The notes: generated from the sequence alone by a model not told the origin. DNA of 64,000 nucleotides from Salinicola avicenniae (GCF_023736115.1 NZ_JAKQZC010000004.1:1-64000), one strand, 5' to 3'. Numbered from the stretch's first letter, positions 35,653 through 43,519 are shown. Numbers and translations are program-made.

Positions 35653-36357
35653 ATGAATCAAGCGATCGGTAATGTTACGACGCCGTCCTCGACCATGGGG
35701 GGAGTTGCCATGGACCGCGGGCAGGCTGGCGGTCTCAGTGGGCAGCAGATGATGCAGTTGGTCGAGGCGCTGGCACAGGTGCTCGGCAGCCTTTTGGATA
35801 GCCAGCAGGCGCCTAGTCAAAGTGCGGATGACCCGTCCAGTACCGGGCAAGGGGATCAAAGCAGCATGGAGGGGCTGGTTCAAATGCTGCTGAAAGCGCT
35901 GGTCCAGCTGCTCGACCAGGGTGGGTCGTCCGGTGACGGCCAGTCTGCGACGGGTTCGCCGGCCAGTGGCATGAACGGTCTCTCCGGGGGTGAGGCCTCG
36001 GCACCCGGTGGCGGTAGTGGCCTGCAGGGGCTCACGCAGGCGCTGCAGCCCTTGAGTCAGGCGTCTAGCGATCTCTCTTCGGGGCTTCAGCAGGTTCAGG
36101 AAGCGCTCGGAACGCTGCAGTCTCTGAGTGGGGGAGGGCAGCCGGACGCCGGAGGGATGGGTGGCTCGGCGATGCAGGCGCTGGCTGGCGAGTTGGCGTC
36201 CGCCATCGGTGACATGCTGGGGCAACCAGCGGGAGACCGTGGCGGTCTGCCGGCATCGATGGGAGCAGGACCGGTCAAGGACGGTGGCCTCCCCGCCGGT
36301 GTGATCGACGCCGGTTTTCAGGGAGGAAACCAAGGCAGCAATCAGATCGTCTTCTAA
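35653..36357 (+). CDS. harpin-like secreted helper protein
   Basis: A 234-residue protein with all harpin traits: rich in Gly, Ser, Gln and Leu, no cysteine, acidic, and no signal peptide. Two amphipathic helices occur (QQMMQLVEALAQVLGSLLDS and SMEGLVQMLLKALVQLLDQ), joined by glycine-rich linkers. Harpins (HrpZ/HrpN/HrpW class) are secreted and assist effector translocation across the plant cell wall and membrane. It sits where hrpZ lies in P. syringae, beside hrpA, although hrpZ follows hrpA there. GGGAGAAG precedes the ATG. Confidence 0.8.
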   Translation: MNQAIGNVTTPSSTMGGVAMDRGQAGGLSGQQMMQLVEALAQVLGSLLDSQQAPSQSADDPSSTGQGDQSSMEGLVQMLLKALVQLLDQGGSSGDGQSATGSPASGMNGLSGGEASAPGGGSGLQGLTQALQPLSQASSDLSSGLQQVQEALGTLQSLSGGGQPDAGGMGGSAMQALAGELASAIGDMLGQPAGDRGGLPASMGAGPVKDGGLPAGVIDAGFQGGNQGSNQIVF

Positions 36358-36512
36358 AGAATGACTGTCGATTATGCCTTTGATGACCGGTGAGAAAGTG
36401 GCCGAGAAAGAAGTCTGTTCGGTGTCGAGGGTGCCAGCGACACTAACGTGGAAGGCTCGGTGAATGAGTCGATGTCGCATGGCAGAAAAGAGAAAGAGAG
36501 AAAAGAAATTCT

Positions 36513-36540
36513 GGAACCACTCTCGCTCTTCTTCCACCTA
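36513..36540 (+). promoter_or_regulatory. hrp box of the hrpA-hrpE operon
   Basis: GGAACC, 15 bases, CCACCTA. It is 101 bases before the hrpA start and matches the classic consensus fully. Confidence 0.88.
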
Positions 36541-36641
36541 GATTATCGAGCAGGAAGCCTGCGATTGCGAAAACCTGATGGGTGTCGTGAACCGCAAGTG
36601 GCAGGTCTGTCTGTTTTCCTTAAATGACTGGAGTAATCAGC

Positions 36642-36908
36642 ATGAGCATCATGAACAACATCCTGGGTGGTCTCGGTGGCCTGAGTGGAACGCTCAATAG
36701 CGCGGCCGGTGTCGGTGCCAACCTGCAGGGCACCGAAGGGGCCAGCCGCAACACCATGGGCGAACTAAGCCAGGCCTATTCCGACTATATGGACTTCTCG
36801 GCCGAGGCCGGCAAGACGCAGTTGGAGATCGGCAAGATGACGCGTGTCGAAGGCATGCAGATGCAGGCGGCCAGCAAGACCGACCAAGCGCTGGACAAGT
36901 ATCAGTAA
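36642..36908 (+). CDS. hrpA: putative Hrp pilin HrpA
   Basis: An 88-residue protein with Gly/Ser/Ala/Asn-rich N-terminal half (NNILGGLGGLSGTLNSAAG) and helical C-terminal half (GMQMQAASKTDQALDKYQ). It has no cysteine or tryptophan and is preceded by a consensus hrp box. Hrp pilins diverge strongly in sequence, so size, composition and position before hrpB and hrcJ carry the call. The ATG at 36642 follows CTGGAG. A second small secreted helper cannot be excluded, but no other gene in the island is a better pilin candidate. Confidence 0.65.
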   Translation: MSIMNNILGGLGGLSGTLNSAAGVGANLQGTEGASRNTMGELSQAYSDYMDFSAEAGKTQLEIGKMTRVEGMQMQAASKTDQALDKYQ

Positions 36909-36992
36909 GCCCTGACGCATCTGTTCGATACTGCCGCCCCGCTTGGTGGAAATGCCGGCGGGGTAGCTATCGAATTCGAGGAGCTTGGTACC

Positions 36993-37385
36993 ATGGCACA
37001 GAGTTATTCCACGCAGGTTTCCGTCCTGCCGGCAGCGAATGGTGGTATCGACGCGCCGCGTCATGCATCCGTTGCCGGCAGCCCGCAAACGGCAGATATC
37101 GAGCTGTTCAATGCTGAGTTTTCCCGACATCTGTCAACGGGAGCATCGAAACAAAAAGTCTCGAGTGACGGCATTTCGGAGTCTATGGCGAAGTATGTCA
37201 ACGACTACGAAAAGACTTCAAATCGTTTTCAGGACAGCCTCTTGAAAGTGGCGAAAGATCCGGCGCCATCGAATATGTTGGACAGTCTGCATGAGGTTTC
37301 AGACTACGACATCAAGACGCGCCTGATGGCGAAGATGGTAGGAAGCGGTGTCAAGGGACTCGATAAACTGACCAGCATGCAGTAA
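36993..37385 (+). CDS. hrpB: inner rod protein HrpB
   Basis: A 130-residue SctI-type rod protein. It has a disordered start, then ADIELFNAEFSRHL, which is the typical early motif. The C-terminal helix (DIKTRLMAKMVGSGVKGLDKLTSMQ) ends in the pattern shared by YscI/HrpB rods. GGAGCTTGG precedes the ATG. It lies between hrpA and hrcJ as in other Hrp1 clusters, with 14 bases to hrcJ. Confidence 0.87.
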   Translation: MAQSYSTQVSVLPAANGGIDAPRHASVAGSPQTADIELFNAEFSRHLSTGASKQKVSSDGISESMAKYVNDYEKTSNRFQDSLLKVAKDPAPSNMLDSLHEVSDYDIKTRLMAKMVGSGVKGLDKLTSMQ

Positions 37386-37399
37386 GCGAGTGACCGACT

Positions 37400-38386
37400 A
37401 TGCGGATGCAAGGCTTTGTCATCGCGAGCACCATGGGACATCAAAAGCGCCCTGCTGAGGGAGCTTCCTACCATCCTGCCGTCTTGAAAACAGGTCTGCT
37501 GCTGCTGGCGGCGCTGATGGTGATGCTCCTGGCGGGTTGTGATGGCCAGAGCCAGTTGTACAGCGGTCTTTCCGAGCGCAATGCCAACGATGTACTGGCC
37601 GAACTCAGGCGTCAGCAGATTCCGGCGTCTCGGGCGAGTGGCGATGAGGGTATCGCCGTCCTGATCGACCCGACCGATACCCAGCGCGCGGTCGAGGCGC
37701 TCAATGCCGCCGGCTTGCCTCGCAAGACGCGAACTGACCTCGGCGAAGTCTTCAAGAAAGACGGCATCATCTCGACCCCCTTTGCCGAGAAGGCACGATA
37801 TATCTATTCCCTGTCCCAGGAGCTGGAGTCGACCCTGGGACAGATCGACGGCGTCGTTTCGGCGCGCGTACAGGTGGTATTGCCAGACCGAGTTGCGCCC
37901 GGCGAACCCGTGCAGCCGGCCTCGGCATCGGTATTTCTCAAGCACAACGACCGGCTCGATCCGGATGTCATGCGTGCGCGAGTCCGGCAGCTGGTAGCCG
38001 GCAGTATTCCGGGAATGGCCGGCGCCGACGGCGGCGACAAGCTGTCCGTGGTCTTCGTGCCCGCCCAGACCTATCAGGCCGAGCAGCCCCAGCTTGCGGC
38101 TTTCGGCCCCTTCCTGCTGCCTCAGGAACGCATCGGATTCTGGCGCAATTTGGCAGTAGGCGTAGGCATCCTCTTGATTGGCGTCGCCGCCCTGGGGATG
38201 TGGCGCCTGCGGCACCGGGCGAATTCGGTGCGCCAGGGGCAACAGGTCGCGGCGCCTCGAAGCGATTCGCGTCCTGACGGCAGTATTTCGGACATCCTCG
38301 GTATGCCAGCGGGGGCCAGTAACGATACGCCACCACCGCCACATGATGACGAGGGCAGCTCGTCCTATCGGGATGCTCCGCCATGA
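37400..38386 (+). CDS. hrcJ: inner-membrane ring lipoprotein HrcJ
   Basis: A 328-residue SctJ lipoprotein. The export signal ends in LLAGC (Cys at about 47). The two ring-building domains follow, with SERNANDVLAELRRQQIPA, FKKDGIISTPFAEKARYIYSLSQELE and DGVVSARVQVVLPD. One C-terminal membrane helix (NLAVGVGILLIGVAALGMW) precedes a Pro/Asp-rich tail. The N-terminus before the signal is long, so the ATG at 37406 or 37433 could be the true start. It overlaps hrpD by ATGA. Confidence 0.95.
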   Translation: MRMQGFVIASTMGHQKRPAEGASYHPAVLKTGLLLLAALMVMLLAGCDGQSQLYSGLSERNANDVLAELRRQQIPASRASGDEGIAVLIDPTDTQRAVEALNAAGLPRKTRTDLGEVFKKDGIISTPFAEKARYIYSLSQELESTLGQIDGVVSARVQVVLPDRVAPGEPVQPASASVFLKHNDRLDPDVMRARVRQLVAGSIPGMAGADGGDKLSVVFVPAQTYQAEQPQLAAFGPFLLPQERIGFWRNLAVGVGILLIGVAALGMWRLRHRANSVRQGQQVAAPRSDSRPDGSISDILGMPAGASNDTPPPPHDDEGSSSYRDAPP

Positions 38387-38922
38387 ACGAAGCACTTGGC
38401 TGGGTTCGATGGTGGTCACAGCCATGGTGGCAAGCCCATGAATCCTGGTGGCCTACCTCGTTGCAGTCGTTGTCACCGCAGAGGCTAGCGGGTCTGGCGG
38501 AAGGCTATCACCAGTCGATCGGCGTCGAGTTCGGTATCGAGCCTGCCATGCCGGAAAGGGCTGACGAGGCGCTGCAGGCCTTGGTGCTGTCCGCGCCGAC
38601 GCGGTGGCAATTGACGTTGGCCCTGGCGAGCACCATGTGCGATCCCGGTCGCGAAACGGGGCTGACTGTAGCGCAACATCGCTGGTGCGAACGCATTGCC
38701 CGGGGGCTCAGGCCGGGACACTGGCTCGAACCCGGGGGCGACGTCCTGATGTTGCTGCGCGAGTGGGTCAGCGAGCCTTGCTGGGCACGCCTGCGTCTGC
38801 GTTTCTGCCGCCAGCGTGTGGCTAGCCTTGAGCACCAGCCACGCCCGGGGGCGCTGCATGCCGGGCGGTTGGAGACCTTCTGGCAAGCCGCGATCTGGCA
38901 GAGTCAGGACGCGGATCGATGA
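38383..38922 (+). CDS. hrpD: sorting platform accessory HrpD
   Basis: A 179-residue SctK-like protein in the conserved place between hrcJ and hrpE. It is notably rich in tryptophan (WVRWWSQPWWQAHESWW in the first 22 residues) and in Arg/Leu. No membrane segment is evident. HrpD sequences are poorly conserved; the call depends on the hrcJ-hrpD-hrpE order. Coupled to hrcJ by ATGA and 25 bases ahead of hrpE. Confidence 0.8.
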   Translation: MNEALGWVRWWSQPWWQAHESWWPTSLQSLSPQRLAGLAEGYHQSIGVEFGIEPAMPERADEALQALVLSAPTRWQLTLALASTMCDPGRETGLTVAQHRWCERIARGLRPGHWLEPGGDVLMLLREWVSEPCWARLRLRFCRQRVASLEHQPRPGALHAGRLETFWQAAIWQSQDADR

Positions 38923-38947
38923 ACATGTTCGCAAAGGGGAACCGGAG

Positions 38948-39571
38948 ATGCTGACGCGCCGGACGTTGCACGCTCGCCCCGATGATCGCCCGTGCCTGAA
39001 ACAGGCGCTGATTCCCCGCGAGACGTTCGAAGATTGTGGGCGTGCCGAGGCCATTGTGGCGCGAGCGGAATCTCAGGCCTTGAGTATCGAGGAAAGCGCA
39101 TACGCCGATCGCGATGCCCTGCTGACGCGCTGCGAAGGCGAATTCTGGCGGCAGGCCACCGAGCTGCTGGAGGCATGGTCCCACGAACGTGAAGTCATGT
39201 GGCACTCGATCGAGCTGCACGCTAGTGAACTGGTCAAACAGGCACTGGCGCGTGTATTCGAGGAAACGCCGAGCATGGCACGCCTCGAGTCAATGCTTGG
39301 CGAACTGTCGCGTGCCCGTAGTCCCGAGATCGAAGCACGCTTGTCTTGTCATCCGGCGAAATTGCCTGAAGTGCAAGAAGCGTTGGCGATGTCTGCCGAC
39401 GACGGCTCTCCGTGGCCCTGGAAAGTCAATGGTGATCCTCAACTGGAGGAGGAGACACTGTGTCTGGAGACCGATACCGGACATTTCTCGATCTCCTGGC
39501 AGGCCGTTTGCCAGAGCCTGATCAATGCCGTGGAAAGCGCCGAACATGAGGCGCGTCCTGTCGAGCCATGA
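38948..39571 (+). CDS. hrpE: ATPase regulator HrpE (SctL)
   Basis: A 207-residue SctL/FliH-type stator that binds and restrains the HrcN ATPase. A long charged helix with RAEAIVARAESQALSIEES is followed by the FliH-type region LHASELVKQALARVFEETPSMARLESML. The beta-rich C-terminal domain contains LEEETLCLETDTGHFSISW. The frame runs back to 38816 inside hrpD; the ATG at 38948 follows AAGGGGA and gives the family length. It is the last gene of the hrpA operon. Confidence 0.88.
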   Translation: MLTRRTLHARPDDRPCLKQALIPRETFEDCGRAEAIVARAESQALSIEESAYADRDALLTRCEGEFWRQATELLEAWSHEREVMWHSIELHASELVKQALARVFEETPSMARLESMLGELSRARSPEIEARLSCHPAKLPEVQEALAMSADDGSPWPWKVNGDPQLEEETLCLETDTGHFSISWQAVCQSLINAVESAEHEARPVEP

Positions 39572-39638
39572 TCGAGGAGAAATCGCGAAATTGTCTGCAT
39601 TGCCGTTGTCATTGAACCCCAGGTTTTCGCGTCATTAG

Positions 39639-39667
39639 GGAACTCCGGGATTGCCTGCCATCACTCA
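39639..39667 (+). promoter_or_regulatory. hrp box of the hrpK-like gene
   Basis: GGAACT, 16 bases, TCACTCA. The last base of the first element deviates (T for C), so this may be a weaker promoter. The start codon is 89 bases after the box. Confidence 0.68.
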
Positions 39668-39755
39668 GCAAAGAGCGCCTGGATGCTATCCAGTCGTCGA
39701 CTGACGTTGTCATTGCGTCAGATTCTTAGCGGTAGTCTTTTCCTGGAGGTTATAC

Positions 39756-41009
39756 ATGAAGATGCCAGATATAAGTCATGTCGCGCGTGCGACAAGCGCT
39801 GGTGGCGGCGCGCTCGCCCGAGGGGGCGCCCCGGCGGGGCGAGCTGCTGCAGAGGGGGCGGGGGCCACACTCGAAGCGCGGCAGTCGATGGTCGGTCGCC
39901 ATGCCGGCTCCTTGGGAACGGCTCTTAATTTGGGTTCCCAGGCGATCAGTTTTGGCGGCGCTGGCAGTGCCAATACGTCGACAATGGGGGGTGTTCAGTC
40001 GCCCGGCGGGCAGATGAGTCGCGCTGCAGAACAGCGCGGACAATCCCCCCTGATGTCGACCATGAATAAGCTGGTTCAGATCGCCATGGTGAGCCAGATC
40101 CTGCAGCTTTTCCAGCAGGCTCAGGGCGCATCATCGGGGACATCATCATCCGGGGTCGACCCCTTCGCCGCGATGCCGACAGGCGGTATGGGGCGTGCAC
40201 CGGCGGTGAAGTCGGAGCAGGACAATGCGACACGCCCGACAGAAGCGAGCGGCCGTCCGCCCGGTGATAACCGTTCCGCGGACGAGATCATCGAAGACAA
40301 CCCGATTCTCAAGAATCTGGGCCACCAGAAAGACATCAATCGCTCCACGCTTTACGAAGTCTTCGGTGACTGGACCGAAAACAATACCGATGCGGACTCG
40401 CGGGCTGATGCTGCCTATAACGCGTCGAAATATCTCAACTATGTCGACAACCTCCATGCCGCCAATGGCAAGAGCCGGGGGGATGCCGCCGGCAACGGTG
40501 ATTTCGAAGGCATCACCAAGGATGGCGATGCGCGAAGTGGCACGCCGGCCGGCCATCTCGCTGACAGTTGGCGCGCCTATGAAAGCAAGAAGAGTGAGGG
40601 GGCAAGCCATGAAGAAGCCGTCAGCGCTTTTTACGGAAAAATACCCGATGACGGCAAGCTGCGCGGACCCAATAACGACCGGGATCGCCACTATGTGTTC
40701 GACAATGGTACCAACAAGAGCGAAATAAAGGGCATCATGTCGACGGTGGGCGACGCACTCTGGTTTATCCCCGGCGTCAGCAATGTTCTGAACGGAATGG
40801 GCAATACGCAGGGCGGTTTTGGCGAGACATTGCTGGGTGGCTTAAAGGGCATGGTGGATACCTGGAAAGGCGCCGCGGAGGGACTGCTGGATGCCTTCAA
40901 GGGAGGACGCATGAATCCGGCTTCCATGCTGTTCGGCATGTATAAGGGCGCGCTTGGAGAGACCGAGGCCGCGCCCGATATCGTCAAGGATATTGCCAAA
41001 ATCGTGTGA
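39756..41009 (+). CDS. hrpK: HrpK-family type III translocator
   Basis: A 417-residue protein. The middle part matches the HrpK1/HopB family signature: DEIIEDNPILKNLGHQKDI (about 176-194), then a D-A-AY block, GNGDFEGITKDGDARSGTPAG (about 247-266). The N-terminal ~170 residues are Gly/Ala/Ser-rich with one hydrophobic helix. The C-terminal part holds glycine-rich amphipathic segments (about 335-405) suited to membrane insertion. In P. syringae HrpK1 is a secreted translocator for effectors. It has no cysteine. GGAGG precedes the ATG. It has its own hrp box and a strong hairpin after it. Confidence 0.83.
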   Translation: MKMPDISHVARATSAGGGALARGGAPAGRAAAEGAGATLEARQSMVGRHAGSLGTALNLGSQAISFGGAGSANTSTMGGVQSPGGQMSRAAEQRGQSPLMSTMNKLVQIAMVSQILQLFQQAQGASSGTSSSGVDPFAAMPTGGMGRAPAVKSEQDNATRPTEASGRPPGDNRSADEIIEDNPILKNLGHQKDINRSTLYEVFGDWTENNTDADSRADAAYNASKYLNYVDNLHAANGKSRGDAAGNGDFEGITKDGDARSGTPAGHLADSWRAYESKKSEGASHEEAVSAFYGKIPDDGKLRGPNNDRDRHYVFDNGTNKSEIKGIMSTVGDALWFIPGVSNVLNGMGNTQGGFGETLLGGLKGMVDTWKGAAEGLLDAFKGGRMNPASMLFGMYKGALGETEAAPDIVKDIAKIV

Positions 41010-41030
41010 TAGTACGACCGTCAACCGAAC

Positions 41031-41070
41031 GAAACAGGGCACTTGCTCAGGCCGTGCCCTGTTTCCCCGG
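41031..41070 (+). terminator. long perfect inverted repeat after hrpK
   Basis: GAAACAGGGCAC and GTGCCCTGTTTC form a perfect 12-base stem around an 11-base loop, 21 bases after the hrpK stop. The arms end in A/T-rich bases but there is no long U-run. It probably ends most hrpK transcripts before the next gene. Confidence 0.7.
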
Positions 41071-41224
41071 TAGGGCGGGGACGGTCGACGACAATATGAC
41101 CGCGCCACGGCGATATGGCAGTGCGCGATATGGAAGTGCTGTGCGGAATAGAGGCAGCAAGAGACAAATCTTGGCATCAGGATCAGTGCGGTCAATACGA
41201 GGGAAACTTCGACAGGAGAGAATC

Positions 41225-42148
41225 ATGCATATCAACACGGCAAGAGACGGCATTGTTCATTACCGGAAAAATGGTCATTCTCAGTCTTCGGGAAGAAGAG
41301 AGGTTGTCAGTTCGAAACCGGATGCCACAAAACTGGAATGCTATAGCGTCTCCGATACGGTGATGGATCGCCTTAAACTATCGAGTGCGGTGGGAAAGAC
41401 GATCGACAGGCTTTGCTATAAAGGCAATCAGAAAGAGAGCATCTACGCCACGAAAGGTGAGTCGACGCGTCGTCTAGATATTGTCAGAGATAATGGTTTG
41501 GGTGGTGACTTTTCGCGCAACAAAGTGTTTGGCGGTAACTGTGGCGAGCTGTCAGCGTATTCCGAGCATATTCTGGCCGCCATCAATAATGAGAGAGCGT
41601 CCTGGAATCGGCGGCATCGACATGAGACGAAAAAGGATGTCATGCCGGTGACCGTTGCTAGCTGGGAAGGTGATCATACCTTCACCGTGCTGGGCGATCC
41701 GAGAGAGCGCCCGATGTCGGAAGTCGTTACCGTCGACGGTTGGGTGATGCGCCCTTCGGCACATACGATGGATCACTCCGCTTTCGAAGGCGGGTTCCTA
41801 TATCGTTCATCGACTGTTAGGGAGCATAGTAGCTACCTCGATGAGCGGGTGGGGCGGCGAGACATTGACGGTCTGGAGAAGGAGTTCTTGGGGAGTATTC
41901 AATCCGACAGGAAACGCACGAAATTCAATAAAGAACTGCTGGAAGATTATCGGTCTGAAAGATTTCATGTTTTCGATCATGACTACGCCGATGCCGATGA
42001 CGATATTGTTATCCAGTACCGTTCCCCTTCGCAAAGTGCTATCGGCTTTGACCATCAATCGGCGAGGAAGTCTCGGGAAAAGGAACGCATTCAACATGAG
42101 CTCTCACAATATGGCCTTGATCAAGCTTTGAATGGCCCTTACGGCTAG
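41225..42148 (+). CDS. candidate type III effector with Cys/His/Asp triad
   Basis: 307 residues, not assigned to a known family. It has no signal peptide or membrane helix. The first ~40 residues are Ser/Arg/Asn-rich, as type III signals often are. A papain/transglutaminase-like order of residues stands out: Cys106 in GGNCGELSAYS, His151 in EGDHTFTVLG, Asp171 in VVTVDGW. The tail (280-307) is charged and helical. AGGAGAG precedes the ATG; the frame upstream to 41006 runs through the terminator. Its G+C is low (29 of 60 in 41461-41520) compared with neighbours, a sign of separate acquisition. No hrp box is seen directly ahead. HopX/AvrPphE-like enzymes are one possible relation, unproven. Confidence 0.65.
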   Translation: MHINTARDGIVHYRKNGHSQSSGRREVVSSKPDATKLECYSVSDTVMDRLKLSSAVGKTIDRLCYKGNQKESIYATKGESTRRLDIVRDNGLGGDFSRNKVFGGNCGELSAYSEHILAAINNERASWNRRHRHETKKDVMPVTVASWEGDHTFTVLGDPRERPMSEVVTVDGWVMRPSAHTMDHSAFEGGFLYRSSTVREHSSYLDERVGRRDIDGLEKEFLGSIQSDRKRTKFNKELLEDYRSERFHVFDHDYADADDDIVIQYRSPSQSAIGFDHQSARKSREKERIQHELSQYGLDQALNGPYG

Positions 42149-42219
42149 TCCCATCGTCCTTACGGATACTCAGTAGCCTCTACGGATAGCTCAAGGATCG
42201 TCTAGCGCTGGAGGGCTCG

Positions 42220-42795
42220 ATGAGCCCATCGGGATTTCCTGGTTATCTTGAGGGACTGGCAACACGGAGTGGTAGCGTTATGCGGGTTGAGCAATATCCA
42301 CAGATCGAGAGGTTTATACGAGAGAGTGGGGCAGTGGAAGCTAGCGATCGGGAATCGGATAAACAGACCGGAGACAACGACCTCTGGCTTCTCGAGGATG
42401 CCGATAGCCCACCCATCCTGGTTCGCCTTGAGCGGGATCGTGTCGTCCTCTTCGCGATTGCCGTCGATCTCGAGGGTATGGACCTCGAGGCGGCATATCG
42501 ACTGCTGCGTGAAAGCCTCGGCCTGAACCGGTTCCACGCTGGCTCGCTGGTCCGTTATGCCCTGGAGGAAGAAGGACGTTTTCTGATTGTCTGGAACGAA
42601 ATGCCGCTCCAGAGTGCGACGTTCGCCGATCTCGGGCGATATCAGGCGGCGACTCAACAGGCCTTGCGTGAACTCAGGCGTCGCCAGAGCGTTCTTGCGG
42701 CCGCAACACCGAGCGAAGCAGCCGAGACTGCCGAATCAGCCAGGGGCGTGCCAGTTGCCCCGCTGATATCGAACCGAATCCGAGGACAGGGTTGA
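42220..42795 (+). CDS. DspF-like type III chaperone, first copy
   Basis: A 191-residue CesT-type protein. The chaperone core lies at about 20-150: PQIERFIRESGAVEAS, then DSPPILVRLERDRVVLFAIAVDLEG, LGLNRFHAGSLVRYALEEEGRFLIVW and a C-terminal helix with REL and RRR repeats. It aligns by eye with the gene at 42894 (LSLNAFNHEQAVQYCLEASGRYVLAW), so the two are tandem paralogues. GGAGG precedes the ATG at 42220; the ATG at 42280 (MRVEQYPQ) is an alternative start that would give a more typical chaperone length. Confidence 0.75.
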   Translation: MSPSGFPGYLEGLATRSGSVMRVEQYPQIERFIRESGAVEASDRESDKQTGDNDLWLLEDADSPPILVRLERDRVVLFAIAVDLEGMDLEAAYRLLRESLGLNRFHAGSLVRYALEEEGRFLIVWNEMPLQSATFADLGRYQAATQQALRELRRRQSVLAAATPSEAAETAESARGVPVAPLISNRIRGQG

Positions 42796-42893
42796 TCGGA
42801 GGCATGAGTCGGCAGACGCATCCTCTCTCTTCGGGCCGCCTGTCATCGAGCCCGGCTGTCATCGAGACCGCCCGTCAAAGAAAGGACGAACCC

Positions 42894-43340
42894 ATGAATC
42901 GTGAGCATCCTCTCAAGGCCTTCATCCGCGCCCATGGTTTTACCCAGGTGCCCGGATCGGGGCAGGATTTCGAGCTGCAGGACAGTTTCATGATCGAAGT
43001 CGACCGTGAGTTTCCCGTCTTCATTACGCATCCGACCATGGCGCGGGTCGTCTTCTTCACCTTCGTTGCCGACCTCGAGCGCCTGTCGCGCCACGACGGT
43101 TTTCTAGTGATGAGTGAAAGTCTCAGCCTCAACGCTTTCAACCACGAGCAGGCAGTTCAGTACTGTCTGGAGGCCTCCGGTCGCTACGTATTGGCGTGGA
43201 CCAGCCGCGCCCTCGCGCGCGCCAGCTTCGCCGAGTTCGAGGAAGACCTGTCGGCACTGGAGGGCGCTTACCGGCTGTTCGCGCGAGCCCAGCGACGCCT
43301 GGCATCCGCGACTGCGCCTGCAGCTACCGTAGCATTGTGA
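42894..43340 (+). CDS. DspF-like type III chaperone, second copy
   Basis: A 148-residue CesT-type chaperone. It has an N-terminal helix (LKAFIRAHGFTQVPGSG), strands (FMIEVDREFPVFITHP, ARVVFFTFVADLERL), the family segment SLNAFNHEQAVQYCLEASGR and a C-terminal helix (ALEGAYRLFARAQRRLA). It lies 180 bases before the AvrE-family effector, so it is the likely AvrE/DspE chaperone. In Erwinia dspF follows dspE; here the order is reversed and the chaperone is doubled. AAAGGA precedes the ATG. Confidence 0.8.
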   Translation: MNREHPLKAFIRAHGFTQVPGSGQDFELQDSFMIEVDREFPVFITHPTMARVVFFTFVADLERLSRHDGFLVMSESLSLNAFNHEQAVQYCLEASGRYVLAWTSRALARASFAEFEEDLSALEGAYRLFARAQRRLASATAPAATVAL

Positions 43341-43368
43341 GCGTTGATGGTCGCTCGGTGACCTGGCC

Positions 43369-43394
43369 CCTAGGTTTTGTCTGTAAAGTCCTAG
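43369..43394. repeat. short palindrome related to the element at 30181
   Basis: CCTAGGTTTTGTctgtAAAGTCCTAG. The outer bases (CCTAGG...TTTGT / ...CCTAG) match the longer palindrome at 30181-30235. It lies between the second chaperone gene and the hrp box of the AvrE-family gene. Confidence 0.55.
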
Positions 43395-43459
43395 AACCCG
43401 CGGACCGATCCACGCCATCCGGCTGATCTTCTTTTCCTGTCTCTGCCATCAAGGGCGAT

Positions 43460-43488
43460 GGAACCGCTATCGCGTGGTCGGTCACTCA
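43460..43488 (+). promoter_or_regulatory. hrp box of the AvrE/DspE gene
   Basis: GGAACC, 16 bases, TCACTCA. The box ends 31 bases before the effector start codon. Confidence 0.82.
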
Positions 43489-43519
43489 GGCGGTGATTCC
43501 ATGACGCCGGGAGTTCGGC

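Noticed and set aside
35626..36537. 303-codon minus-strand frame opposite the harpin gene
   Set aside because: The plus-strand gene has an hrp box, a ribosome site and harpin composition; the reverse frame has no family resemblance and would run through the hrpA hrp box.
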